A stretch of 64,000 nt of DNA from Chitinimonas_A lacunae (GTDB lineage: Bacteria > Pseudomonadota > Gammaproteobacteria > Burkholderiales > Chitinimonadaceae): assembly GCF_042650885.1 (NCBI RefSeq), contig NZ_JBHSBU010000001.1:3224001-3288000 (forward strand), given 5' to 3'. Below are positions 24,512 through 33,026 of the stretch, piece by piece. A model generated the notes under the pieces. The model searched no databases, was not told the DNA's origin, and saw only the letters and a program-made list of their open reading frames with translations. Each line of letters starts with the position of its first letter. Position 1 is the first letter of the stretch. The position numbers and the translations under genes were made by a program.

Positions 24512-26890
24512 TCAGGGCTCCAACAGGCGCCGCTCCCAGCGCTCGACCCGCTCGGGGGCGTCGAACCAGTATTCGCGCAGCAAGGGCAGGATGTCGGCGC
24601 TGATCACCTCGCGATACCAGTCGTCGCCAGCGCTGCCGGCAGGAACGTTGGCGAAAAAGCTGTGGCCGATACAGAAACCCGGGCCGAGATTGGCGCGGTC
24701 GGCGGCGATTTCGGCATTGAGCTGGGTCAGCCGGGTCACGATGCGCTCGATCAGCGCCGCCGCCACTCCCTGCCGCGCCAGATGGTCGCGAAACGCTTCG
24801 GTGGCAAAGCCCGGTGCCAGATCGACAAAGGCGAAACGGCGCCGCAAGGCGTAATCGACCAGGGCGAGCGAGCGGTCGGCCGTATTCATCAGGCCGATCA
24901 GATAGAGATTGGGCGGCACGTGGAAGCGCTCGGCCGGACTGGCGGCATACGCAAGCGGCAAGCCCCATTCGGCATCGCGTTTATCGGCCTCGATCAGCAT
25001 CAGCAACTCGCCCAGCACCTTGCCCGGGTTGGCGCGGTTGAGTTCGTCGATGATCAACACATAGTCGCGCCCGGGGTCAGCGAGCGCGCGGCGGCACAGC
25101 TCGACGAACGGCCCGCTTCTGAGTTCGAAACCGGCCGCGCCCGGCCGGTAGCCCTGGATGAAATCCTCATAGGCGTAGTTGGGGTGGAACTGCACCATCG
25201 TCACCCGATCGCGGCTGCGGCTGCCCAGCAGCGCATAGGCCAGCCGACGGGCAAAGAAGGTCTTGCCGACCCCAGGTGGTCCCTGCAGCACCAGATTCTT
25301 GCGCCGGCGCAACCGGGTCAGCAGCACGGCGAAATCGGCTCGCTCGATAAACAGGCCGTCGCAAGCCTCATCGAGCGTATACGGTGGCTCGGCCTCGGGG
25401 CTATGGCGTTCGATTTCACGCTCCGGTGCGCTCAGGGAGCGTTTGTAGACATCGATCATCCGCTCAAGCGTCAGCATGAGCTGGTCGAGGTCGAGCCCAT
25501 CGGGCAATTCGAATAAGGCCGCGACCGGCGCCTCGGCGTAGCGGCCGGCGGGCCGCTGGTCGTAGCGGCGCAGGCAGTCGCGCACCGTGGGGGCCTGCCA
25601 CAGATTGCTCCAGCTGCCCGTGCCGACGCCGGCCTGATAGGCCAGCAACAGCAGCTCGGGCGCGCCAGGATAGTGGAGCAGCACCGGATAGAGCCCGTTG
25701 ATATGACCCTGGCCCGGACCGAGAAAGGCCAGCGCGGCAATCCGCTCGGAACTGCGCTCGGCCCGCAGCCGCAGACCACGGTAATCGCGGATCGGACTGG
25801 TCAGCGGCTCGCCATGGTGGGCCTGGCGCAGAAAACGATCAAGCAGCTCGGGCAGCAGTTGCCGTCGCACACAGTCGAAGCCGAGCTGACGCAACCGCTC
25901 GGTCGCGGCAAGGCTGCGCTCGGCCTCGGCCGGCAGCCCGGCCTGGCGCCAGGCCAGCGCCACGACCTGTTGCGGCGGGTAACGGCGGCCGTCATGGATG
26001 AGTTCATAACGCTCATGCCGCCCTGGTGTCGCCTCGCCCTGCTCGATCTCGACCAGCGCCTGCTCGATATGGCGGACCGTCAGTCCGCCCTCGTCAGGCG
26101 TGGCCGGTTCAGGCTTCCAGCGCCGTTTGAGCGGTTGCAGATGGAAATCGAGTTCAACGCTGGCGTATTCCTGCTCCAGCCGCTGCCGGATCGCATAGAG
26201 CGCCTGATCGAGCGCCACGGGGTCGGCGCCATCAACCGTTTCCCCGAAAGCGCTGGCAATGGCGCGGCGGTCGTGGACGCTGAACAGGCGCTCGAAGTAG
26301 TCGGGAAACAGCAGATAGAGCCACATATGGCGGAACTGGCTGCGCGCCGCACCGGGCTGGTCTTGCAGCCAGCGGGCATATTCCCATGGCCGGGTCAGCA
26401 GCTGGGCACGCTGGGCCGGCGCCAGCCCTCGCCAGGCCAGCAGGGCACGCAACAGAAACACCAATTCGCGCTGCTGCTGACGATTGAAACCCGGTCCGGC
26501 GCTGGCAACACCCACCAGCGTGGCATCGCTCAGCGCTGGCGCGTCCGATGGCAACGCCGTGCCCGCCACGGACCACAACTCGGTCACCAGACGACGTTTC
26601 CGGCGTGGCGACAGATTGTTCGGCGCCAGCTGCAACAGCCACAGCGCCTCGGCTGCCAGCCGTGCCAGCCGGGGCGTGTCGGCCAGACGGCGGCGCAGTT
26701 CGGCGGCGAAATCGGGAGGGTCGAGCGCAGGCGGCTCGCCAAGACGGTCGAGCAGTGCCGCCATCAGCTCGGGCTGCCACAGCCGTTCGCGCGAAAACAG
26801 CGAGCCTTCGTCCACCAGTGCGATTTGCCGCCAATGCGCAGCCGCCGCCAACAGGGCGGTCGGGTCGAGATGGGGACAGTAGCGGCTCAT
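24512..26890 (-). CDS. mcrB: McrB-like AAA+ GTPase with a long N-terminal specificity region
   Basis: 792 residues, much longer than E. coli McrB (459). The C-terminal AAA+ motor has GPPGVGKTFFARRLAYALLG (Walker A near 536), LIIDELNRANPGKVLGELL (Walker B) and MNTADRSLALVDYALRRRF, the McrB signature. Upstream there are about 500 residues: a helical N-terminal part, a segment with HERYELIHDGRRYPPQQVV and LRQLGFDCVR resembling the head domain seen in ScoMcrA-like proteins, and a part (GLYPVLLHYPGAPELLLLAYQ) recalling DUF3578-type McrB N-domains. These probably read modified DNA. ATG 26890 is preferred; a TTG start 21 bases upstream is possible. Forms an operon with mcrC. Confidence 0.88.
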   Translation of the reverse strand: MSRYCPHLDPTALLAAAAHWRQIALVDEGSLFSRERLWQPELMAALLDRLGEPPALDPPDFAAELRRRLADTPRLARLAAEALWLLQLAPNNLSPRRKRRLVTELWSVAGTALPSDAPALSDATLVGVASAGPGFNRQQQRELVFLLRALLAWRGLAPAQRAQLLTRPWEYARWLQDQPGAARSQFRHMWLYLLFPDYFERLFSVHDRRAIASAFGETVDGADPVALDQALYAIRQRLEQEYASVELDFHLQPLKRRWKPEPATPDEGGLTVRHIEQALVEIEQGEATPGRHERYELIHDGRRYPPQQVVALAWRQAGLPAEAERSLAATERLRQLGFDCVRRQLLPELLDRFLRQAHHGEPLTSPIRDYRGLRLRAERSSERIAALAFLGPGQGHINGLYPVLLHYPGAPELLLLAYQAGVGTGSWSNLWQAPTVRDCLRRYDQRPAGRYAEAPVAALFELPDGLDLDQLMLTLERMIDVYKRSLSAPEREIERHSPEAEPPYTLDEACDGLFIERADFAVLLTRLRRRKNLVLQGPPGVGKTFFARRLAYALLGSRSRDRVTMVQFHPNYAYEDFIQGYRPGAAGFELRSGPFVELCRRALADPGRDYVLIIDELNRANPGKVLGELLMLIEADKRDAEWGLPLAYAASPAERFHVPPNLYLIGLMNTADRSLALVDYALRRRFAFVDLAPGFATEAFRDHLARQGVAAALIERIVTRLTQLNAEIAADRANLGPGFCIGHSFFANVPAGSAGDDWYREVISADILPLLREYWFDAPERVERWERRLLEP

Positions 26891-27103
26891 CGCCTGGAAT
26901 ACCTCGCACAAAGAATCGGGGCTGAAGGATAGGGAATTCGTGGCAGATCACCAAATAACAAGAGCCCGGACCGATGCCAGGCGGTAGCGCCTGTCTGCTT
27001 GGTTCGGCGTCGCTGCCTTGAGGTCCTGCCCGATCGTCTGGCACTGCCCTCGATGCCGGCGTTGTGGGAGCATCTGTGCTGTCGAACAAGCCTTGAATCT
27101 GCC

Positions 27104-27595
27104 ATGTCGTCTTATCGCATTCTGCTGGCCACGCTGCCCATCGTCCTGGTGGCGGGACATCGTTACCTGGTGCTGCTCGACCCGGCCGGCGATGTGCTGG
27201 CGGAACTGAACGGACTTGCCACCTCGCGCAGCGGCCGCATCAAGCCGATCGGCTATCTGCCCTCGGATCGGCTCAAGGTCTATGAGAGCGGACGGCGCTT
27301 CTACCGGCTGGACCATCCGCAGACGCTGCTGTGCAGCGGCGAGCTGCCCGACCTGTTGCCACGCTGGCAGGCCGCCAGGGAAGCGATGGGGCGGCTCAAT
27401 GCGGCCGATCTGCCCTATCCGCTGCTGGGTTTCGGGCGCAACAGCAATTCGGTGGTGCGCACCCTGTTGGCGGTGATGGATCTGCCGCCGCAGCACCGCG
27501 ATTACCGTCTGACCCCGGGCGCACGTTCCTTGCTGCTGGCTCAGCGGGAAATCGAGGAAATACAACAGCAGCATGGTTTACGGTGTGGCGGCTAG
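27104..27595 (+). CDS. Uncharacterised protein, possible papain-like (NlpC/P60-type) fold
   Basis: 163 residues, divergent from mcrBC. It opens with ILLATLPIVLVAGHRYLVLLDPAGDVLAELNG and later has LPYPLLGFGRNSNSVVRTLLAVMDLPP and LTPGARSLLLA. The pattern of a GH-Y-V/L-LD-x-G strand, then an N-S-N-S-V turn before a helix, resembles small papain-like enzymes of the permuted NlpC/P60 class, but no catalytic Cys is present at NSNS, so this is a weak comparison. There is no signal peptide in a classical form. An overlapping antisense frame is Gln/His/Arg-rich and was judged a shadow. Confidence 0.55.
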   Translation: MSSYRILLATLPIVLVAGHRYLVLLDPAGDVLAELNGLATSRSGRIKPIGYLPSDRLKVYESGRRFYRLDHPQTLLCSGELPDLLPRWQAAREAMGRLNAADLPYPLLGFGRNSNSVVRTLLAVMDLPPQHRDYRLTPGARSLLLAQREIEEIQQQHGLRCGG

Positions 27596-28043
27596 TCTGG
27601 TTTTTGGAAATATTTATGACACATATGTGCAAGCATATTTGCGCTATATATAAGAAAGAGAAATATTTCTCCGGAATCGCAGTGTCTTGTGACCGATTCG
27701 CGCCGCTTGCTGCTACTCCATGACGATTGAAGCAAAGGGCGAATCACGACACAATCGCGCCCGTTTGCCGTAAAACCGGCTGCTTATATGCTTATATAGA
27801 TTTGATTTATTTGCGATCTTTGGCTGATAGCCAATCGGGCCAGGATAGCCCGGCAACGGCCGATTGCGCCGTGACAGTGCTGGTGGCGATAGCCTAAGAA
27901 GAAGACAGCGCTGTCGTGCCCGATGTGTCCTGGACCGTCGCAGCCCGGTAGTCGCGGCGTCTGCCCGACTGGCCGGACCGAACACAACCCTCGGCGCCTG
28001 CTGCCCCTCTCGGGCCATGCGCCAGCCGAACCGGAGTTCCGCC
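27596..28043. other. AT-rich intergenic region with clustered palindromes
   Basis: About 450 bases. CACATATGTG (27620-27629) and GAGAAATATTTCTC (27658-27671) are perfect palindromes only 38 bases apart, and TGCTTATA is repeated in tandem at 27781-27796. The first 200 bases are AT-rich in contrast to both flanks. They could be operators for the binding-protein gene. No RNA gene recognised. Confidence 0.5.
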
Positions 28044-28850
28044 ATGCGTCTCAAAACCCTGCTTACCTCGCTCGCCTTGCTGGCTGTAAGCCTAGTACCG
28101 GCCCAGGCCGACGATCTCGAAGCCATCAAGAAGAAAGGCACCCTGGTGGTCGGCGTCAAGGATTCGACCCCGCCGTTCGGCGTGCTCAACCCCAAGACCC
28201 AGACCATCTCGGGCTATGACATCGATTTCGCCTCGGCCATCGCCAAGCGGCTCGGCGTCAATATCCTGGTCAAGGCGGTCGATTCGAGCGAGCGGATTCC
28301 GAAGCTGCAAAAGGGCGAGGTCGATATGATCATCGCCACCATGACCAAGAACGCCGAGCGCGAAAAGCAGGTCGATTTCAGCTACGGCTACTTCATCACC
28401 GGTCAGAAGTTCGTAGTGCGCAAAGGCAAGGTCAACACGCTCGAAGACCTGACCAAGGCCACCATCGGCACGGCCAAGGGCTCGACTTCCGAAAAGCAGC
28501 TGCGTAAGGAAATGCCCAACGCCAATCTGGTGCTGTTCGACGACTATGACGAAGCCTTCAAGTATCTGGGACAGGGCAAGCTCGATGCCGTCAGCACCGA
28601 CGAGCCCATCCTTGCCGGCCTGCTCAATAAGATGCCCAACAAGGCCCAATTCGAGATTCCCAACGTCACGATTTCGATCGAGGTCTATGGCGTAGCGGTG
28701 CGCAAGGGCGAGAAGGCGCTGCTGCAAGAGGTGAACAACACGCTGCTCGATATGGAGAAGAGCGGCGAAGCCGAGAAGATCTTCGACCGCTGGTTCGGTC
28801 CGAACACCTCGGCACCGTTGATGCGTACCTTCAGGATCACTGCCAAGTAA
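28044..28850 (+). CDS. Amino-acid ABC transporter substrate-binding protein (family 3)
   Basis: 268 residues. Signal peptide MRLKTLLTSLALLAVSLVPAQA, then the SBP family 3 fold: GTLVVGVKDSTPPFGVLN, YDIDFASAIAKRLGV (the G-Y/F-D-I/V-D motif), and VDMIIATMTKNAEREKQVDFSYGYF. Likely binds a polar amino acid such as glutamate/aspartate or glutamine in the periplasm. No permease or ATPase gene is adjacent, so it is an orphan binding protein here. The ATG at 28044 is favoured by the signal peptide and GGAG upstream; the frame is open for a further 60 codons. Confidence 0.9.
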   Translation: MRLKTLLTSLALLAVSLVPAQADDLEAIKKKGTLVVGVKDSTPPFGVLNPKTQTISGYDIDFASAIAKRLGVNILVKAVDSSERIPKLQKGEVDMIIATMTKNAEREKQVDFSYGYFITGQKFVVRKGKVNTLEDLTKATIGTAKGSTSEKQLRKEMPNANLVLFDDYDEAFKYLGQGKLDAVSTDEPILAGLLNKMPNKAQFEIPNVTISIEVYGVAVRKGEKALLQEVNNTLLDMEKSGEAEKIFDRWFGPNTSAPLMRTFRITAK

Positions 28851-28857
28851 GCCTGAC

Positions 28858-28887
28858 GAACCCCGCGCTGCGGGGTTCGCCGTTTTC
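28858..28887 (+). terminator. Intrinsic terminator after the binding-protein gene
   Basis: GAACCCCGC (28858-28866) pairs perfectly with GCGGGGTTC (28870-28878) with a GCT loop; GCCGTTTT follows. The T-run is delayed by four bases, so efficiency may be moderate. Confidence 0.7.
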
Positions 28888-28986
28888 GGGGCATGGTGGC
28901 TAAGTCTCTGAGCGCGCGCCACAACCGCCCGGCCGTGGCGGCCATGCGGTAGAATTGGCCGCTTTGTCCCGACCCGATCCGCCTGC

Positions 28987-30258
28987 ATGTTGCTTTACGC
29001 CCTTGGCCTCAATCACGCCACCGCGCCTGTCGCGGTGCGCGAGAAGCTCGCCTTCGCCCCGACCGAACTCGGTCCGGCGGCGGTCGAGCTTGCCGGGGGC
29101 AAGAATGTGCGCGAAGCGGCCATCGTCTCCACCTGTAACCGTACCGAACTCTATGTCGCCGCCCGCGACCCCGACGAGGCGCTGAGCTGGCTGGTCCGCT
29201 CGCGCTCGCTGGAGCTCGATGCGGTGCGCCCCTATCTGTATCGGCTGAGCGGCCGCGAGGCGGCGCGCCATGTGTTCCGGGTGGCCAGCGGACTCGATTC
29301 GATGGTGCTGGGCGAAACCCAGATTCTCGGCCAGCTCAAGGATGCCGTCCGCGAGGCACAGGAAGCCGGTGCGCTGGGCGCACTGCTCAACGGCCTGTTC
29401 CAGCGGGCGTTTTCCGTGGCCAAGGCGGTGCGCAGCCAGACCGGCATCGGCGCCCAGTCGGTGTCGATGGCGGCGGCGGCGGTGCGGCTGGCCGAGCGGC
29501 TGTTTCCCGATCTGAGCGAATTGGCGGTGCTGTATATCGGCGCGGGCGAAATGATCGATCTGTGCGCCACTCATTTCGCCGCCAGCCGGCCGCGCCGGGT
29601 CGGAGTCGCCAACCGCACGCTCGAGCGCGGCCAGGAGCTGGCCGCCCGCTTCGGCGGGGAAGCCTTTACCCTGGCGGCACTGCCCGAGCGGCTCAAGGAA
29701 TTCGATATCGTGATCACCTCGACCGCCTCGCCCTTGCCCATCCTTGGCAAGGGCGCGGTCGAACGGGCGATCAAGGCACGCAAGCATCGGCCCATCTTTA
29801 TGGTCGATCTGGCGGTGCCGCGCGATGTCGAACCCGAGGTCGGCGAATTGTCCGACGTCTATCTCTACAGCGTCGACGACCTGGCCGACATCGTGCGCCA
29901 GGGCCGCGAAGCACGCAGCGAGGCGGTGCTGGCGGCCGAAGCCATCGTCGAGCAGGGCGCCGACGAATTTGCCCTGTGGCTCGAAGGTCGGGCGCTGGTG
30001 CCGACGATCCGGGCATTGCGCGATCAGGCCGAGCGTATCCGGCGCCATGAACTCGAACGTGCCCAGAAACTGCTCGAACGCGGTCAGTCGCCGCAGGCGG
30101 TGCTCGAAGCGCTGTCGCTGGCGATGAGCAACAAATTCCTGCATGCGCCGCTGAGTGCGCTCAATCAGGCCGAGGCCAGCCAGCATGGCGAACTGATCGA
30201 TGCCGTGCGCCGGCTCTACCGGCTCCATAACGAGGAAGGCCCGCGTGACGAGCCCTGA
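28987..30258 (+). CDS. hemA: Glutamyl-tRNA reductase
   Basis: 423 residues (E. coli HemA 418). It starts MLLYALGLNHATAPVAVREK, with the catalytic nucleophile Cys50 in STCNRTELY, an NADPH-binding GAGEM motif near residue 185, and a C-terminal dimerisation helix. It makes glutamate-1-semialdehyde from Glu-tRNA, the first step of haem synthesis. The 3' end overlaps the GTG start of the next gene by 14 bases. Haem supply fits the window's cytochrome genes, though that may be chance. Confidence 0.96.
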   Translation: MLLYALGLNHATAPVAVREKLAFAPTELGPAAVELAGGKNVREAAIVSTCNRTELYVAARDPDEALSWLVRSRSLELDAVRPYLYRLSGREAARHVFRVASGLDSMVLGETQILGQLKDAVREAQEAGALGALLNGLFQRAFSVAKAVRSQTGIGAQSVSMAAAAVRLAERLFPDLSELAVLYIGAGEMIDLCATHFAASRPRRVGVANRTLERGQELAARFGGEAFTLAALPERLKEFDIVITSTASPLPILGKGAVERAIKARKHRPIFMVDLAVPRDVEPEVGELSDVYLYSVDDLADIVRQGREARSEAVLAAEAIVEQGADEFALWLEGRALVPTIRALRDQAERIRRHELERAQKLLERGQSPQAVLEALSLAMSNKFLHAPLSALNQAEASQHGELIDAVRRLYRLHNEEGPRDEP

Positions 30259-30706
30259 ACCCTACCGTCGCCAGTTCGACGACGGCTGCGAGATCGATAC
30301 CGACCCGGCCCGGCTCGATATCGAGCGTGCCTATAGCTATATCGCCGGCGAGTCGTACTGGGCGCGTGGCATTCCGCGCGCGCTGTTCGAGCAGGCGCTG
30401 GCCAATTCCCTGTGTTTCGGGGTCTACCGTGCCGGCGAAATGGTGGGCTTTGCCCGGGTGGTCAGCGACTTTGCCACCATGGCTTATCTGGCCGATGTCT
30501 TCGTGATCGAGTCGCAGCGCGGTCAGGGTCTGTCGAAGCGGCTTATGGAGGCCATCAGCGCCCATCCGGCCTTGCAGGGCCTGCGCCGCTGGCTGCTGGC
30601 CACGGCCGATGCCCACGGCCTTTATGCCCAATATGGCTTTACGGCGCTGTCCCGTCCCGAGCGGATGATGGAGCGCTTCAACCCCGATATCTACCGACCA
30701 TCATGA
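30245..30706 (+). CDS. GNAT-family acetyltransferase between hemA and prfA
   Basis: 153 residues. A compact GNAT domain with LCFGVYRAGEMVGFARVVSDFATMAYLADVFV and then QRGQGLSKRLMEA (acetyl-CoA loop) and LLATADAHGLYAQYGFTAL. It starts at GTG 30245, six bases after GAGGAAGG, inside the end of hemA, and its stop overlaps the prfA start (ATGA). Translational coupling on both sides makes it part of the hemA-prfA transcript. Substrate unknown; acetylation of a ribosome or release-factor protein is only a speculation from context. Confidence 0.85.
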   Translation: MTSPEPYRRQFDDGCEIDTDPARLDIERAYSYIAGESYWARGIPRALFEQALANSLCFGVYRAGEMVGFARVVSDFATMAYLADVFVIESQRGQGLSKRLMEAISAHPALQGLRRWLLATADAHGLYAQYGFTALSRPERMMERFNPDIYRPS

Positions 30707-31782
30707 AACCCAGCATCGCCGCCAAACTGGCCCAGCTTGCCGACCGACTCGAAGAAGTAGGCCATCTGCTCGCCAGCGAAGAAGCCACCCGCGACATGGA
30801 GCAGTTCCGCAAGCTGTCGCGTGAACATGCCGAGTTGACCCCGGTGGTGGAGCTTTACCATGCCTTCCGCCGCACCGAGTCCGACCTCGCCGCTGCCCGC
30901 GAGATGCTGGACGACCCCGATATGCGCGAACTGGCCGAGGCTGAACTCGCCGACGGGGCCGAGCGGATCGCTGCGCTTGAACTCGATTTGCAAAAGGCGC
31001 TGCTGCCCAAGGACCCCAACGACGAGCGCAATATCTTCCTGGAAATCCGTGCCGGCACGGGCGGCGACGAGTCGGCGCTGTTTGCCGGCGACCTGCTGCG
31101 GATGTATGTGCGCTTTGCCGAGCGCAACCGCTGGCAGACCGAAATCGTGTCGGAAAGCGCGTCCGATCTGGGCGGCTACAAGGAAGTGATCGTGCGGGTG
31201 ATCGGCTTTGGCGCCTATTCCAAGCTCAAATTCGAATCGGGCGGCCACCGGGTGCAGCGGGTGCCTGAAACCGAATCGCAGGGCCGCATCCATACCTCGG
31301 CCTGTACGGTGGCCGTGATGCCCGAAGCCGATGAACTCGAGGAAGTGGCGATCCGCCCCGACGAGATCCGCATCGACACCTTCCGCGCCTCGGGTGCCGG
31401 CGGCCAGCATATCAACAAGACCGACTCGGCTGTGCGGATCACCCACCTGCCGACCGGCATTGTGGTCGAGTGCCAGGACGACCGCTCGCAGCACAAGAAC
31501 AAGGCCCGCGCCCTGTCGGTGCTGGCGGCGCGGATCAAGGACAAGCAGATGCGCGAACAGCAGGCCAAGGAAGCCGCCGCGCGCAAGAGCCTGGTCGGTT
31601 CGGGCGACCGCTCCGAGCGTATCCGTACCTATAACTTCCCGCAGGGCCGGGTGACCGATCACCGGATCAACCTGACGCTCTACAAGCTCGAATATGTGAT
31701 GGACGGCGATCTGTTCGAGCTGACCGATGCGCTGGTGGCCGAGCACCAGGCTGAGTTGCTGGCTGAGCTGGCAGAGCAGTAA
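30703..31782 (+). CDS. prfA: Peptide chain release factor 1
   Basis: 359 residues (E. coli 360). The stop-codon recognition tripeptide is P-E-T within RVQRVPETESQGRIHTS, as in many RF1 proteins, and the catalytic GGQ is at residues 233-235 in GAGGQHINKTDSAVRITH. It reads UAA and UAG. The usual partner prmC/hemK, which methylates the GGQ glutamine, does not follow; two terminators do. The start at 30703 overlaps the acetyltransferase stop. Confidence 0.96.
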   Translation: MKPSIAAKLAQLADRLEEVGHLLASEEATRDMEQFRKLSREHAELTPVVELYHAFRRTESDLAAAREMLDDPDMRELAEAELADGAERIAALELDLQKALLPKDPNDERNIFLEIRAGTGGDESALFAGDLLRMYVRFAERNRWQTEIVSESASDLGGYKEVIVRVIGFGAYSKLKFESGGHRVQRVPETESQGRIHTSACTVAVMPEADELEEVAIRPDEIRIDTFRASGAGGQHINKTDSAVRITHLPTGIVVECQDDRSQHKNKARALSVLAARIKDKQMREQQAKEAAARKSLVGSGDRSERIRTYNFPQGRVTDHRINLTLYKLEYVMDGDLFELTDALVAEHQAELLAELAEQ

Positions 31783-31799
31783 TAATTTATTTCTTAACA

Positions 31800-31829
31800 A
31801 GAACGGCGCCTCACATGGCGCCGTTTTTT
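31800..31829 (+). terminator. Intrinsic terminator of the hemA-prfA operon
   Basis: AACGGCGCC (31802-31810) pairs with GGCGCCGTT (31817-31825), loop TCACAT, followed by a TTTTTT run. It lies 20 bases after the prfA stop. Confidence 0.93.
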
Positions 31830-31856
31830 ATATTTTTTTATCTTCGTTTCGGGAAA

Positions 31857-31886
31857 ACAAAAGCCCGGAGTGATCCGGGCTTTTGC
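31857..31886 (+). terminator. Second tandem terminator
   Basis: AAAAGCCCGGA and TCCGGGCTTTT with a GTGA loop form a perfect stem, symmetric enough to work on both strands. It follows the first terminator by about 30 bases and isolates prfA from the mobile-element region. Confidence 0.88.
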
Positions 31887-32124
31887 TATTTAGCAGAAGT
31901 AATGCTTTACGATGGGTCACTTTATTCATAGCAGGGTCCAGCGCTGCAGATGACTTATATCAAATATAGCGTTAACTAATCTCACACCCCTTATTCAGTC
32001 TCATCTATTCTGATAATTTTTGTTGATTCTTGGTCTCGATCTTCAAAATAGCCTCCTCAAGACATGGGGGAATATCCTCTCTCCATTCCTCTTCCAAAAT
32101 TTTTAATCTGGGCAGCAAATCTAG

Positions 32125-33026
32125 AGCCTGTTATGAACTAAATATTGATGCCACCTTAGGCAGGAAAAGGCAGACAAAAGCCAAGAAATGAAAGCCGGCA
32201 AGGGTTTGGCTCAAGCGCTCATAGTCCCGGGCCAAACGTCGGAAGCGAGAAGACCAAGCAAAACTGCGTTCCACCACCCAACGGCGAGGCAGCAGCACAA
32301 AGCCATTCTTGGCCTCGGCGTGTTTGATGACGTCCAAGGTGATGCCGTGCTCGGCGGCCGCTTGAGCGGCGTTCTCACCGGTATAGCCTTGATCCACAAA
32401 GGCGACTTCGACACTGCCGCCCGTCACCTTCTGAACCTTTTGCGCGAGCGCTGCGACCTGGGCCCGGTCCTGCTCATTGGCCGGTGTCACCATCAACGCC
32501 AACAAATGGCCCAAGGTATCGACCGCCAGATGAACCTTGCTGCCTTTGCGTTTCTTGGCCCCATCGTAGCCCGCACGCGCCCCGCTCTCTGGCGTGGATT
32601 GAAGGGTACGGCTATCGAGGATGGCGGCCGTAGGCTGGACACCCCGACCGTCCTTAAAGCGCAGAATCATCCGCACATCGTGCACGATCGCTTCAAAGCC
32701 ACCCGCTTTGATCCAACGCTGCATCTGCTGGTACACCGCCGGCCAGGGCGGCAGATCGTGCGGCATCATCCGCCATGACGCGCCAGTCCGGATCAGCCAG
32801 CGAACCGCATTGAAGACCTCTCGCAGGTCATGGTCGCGCTGTGGCGCTTCTTCGCTCATCAAGGTCAGGTACGGCAAAACAAATTGCCATTCTTCGTCGC
32901 TGACGTCTGACGGATAAGGTTTGCGCGGAGTCATCCCTGAATGATAACGGCCTTGCCACCACTTCGGCTCCAGCCCCCATCAAATCCTGGCTCTAAACCA
33001 GGACCAAATAAAGTTCATAACAGGCT
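32125..33026 (-). mobile_element. IS5-family insertion sequence, 902 bp, intact
   Basis: Perfect 15-bp terminal inverted repeats AGCCTGTTATGAACT lie at 32125-32139 and, inverted, at 33012-33026. Both ends are flanked by CTAG (32121-32124 and 33027-33030), fitting the 4-bp target duplication of the IS427 group within IS5. A single full-length DDE transposase fills the element and its stop codon lies inside the left repeat. The perfect ends suggest recent insertion and possible activity. Confidence 0.88.
32131..32934 (-). CDS. IS5-family DDE transposase
   Basis: 267 residues in one frame. An N-terminal DUF4096-type region (SDEEWQFVLPYL, RWLIRTGASWRMMPHDLPPW) precedes the catalytic core with Asp in AAILDSRTLQ, Asp in VAFVDQGYTG and Glu in RRWVVERSFAW, followed by RFRRLARDYERL. 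This is the IS5/IS1182-like DDE_Tnp_1 pattern. It cuts and pastes the surrounding element. No frameshift or internal stop is visible. The TAA stop at 32131 falls in the inverted repeat. Confidence 0.93.
   Translation of the reverse strand: MTPRKPYPSDVSDEEWQFVLPYLTLMSEEAPQRDHDLREVFNAVRWLIRTGASWRMMPHDLPPWPAVYQQMQRWIKAGGFEAIVHDVRMILRFKDGRGVQPTAAILDSRTLQSTPESGARAGYDGAKKRKGSKVHLAVDTLGHLLALMVTPANEQDRAQVAALAQKVQKVTGGSVEVAFVDQGYTGENAAQAAAEHGITLDVIKHAEAKNGFVLLPRRWVVERSFAWSSRFRRLARDYERLSQTLAGFHFLAFVCLFLPKVASIFSS

Noticed and set aside
24510..24968. N-terminal extension of McrC in the same open frame
   Set aside because: Overlaps mcrB and is Arg-rich without McrC similarity; GTG at 24509 with GGAG upstream fits the family start.
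26948..27574. Minus-strand frame upstream of mcrB
   Set aside because: Gln/His/Arg-rich with no motif; the plus-strand frame at 27104-27595 has natural protein composition.
32125..33026. Defence island or prophage around mcrBC and the IS
   Set aside because: Only McrBC and one IS are seen; no phage structural, integrase or other defence genes were found.
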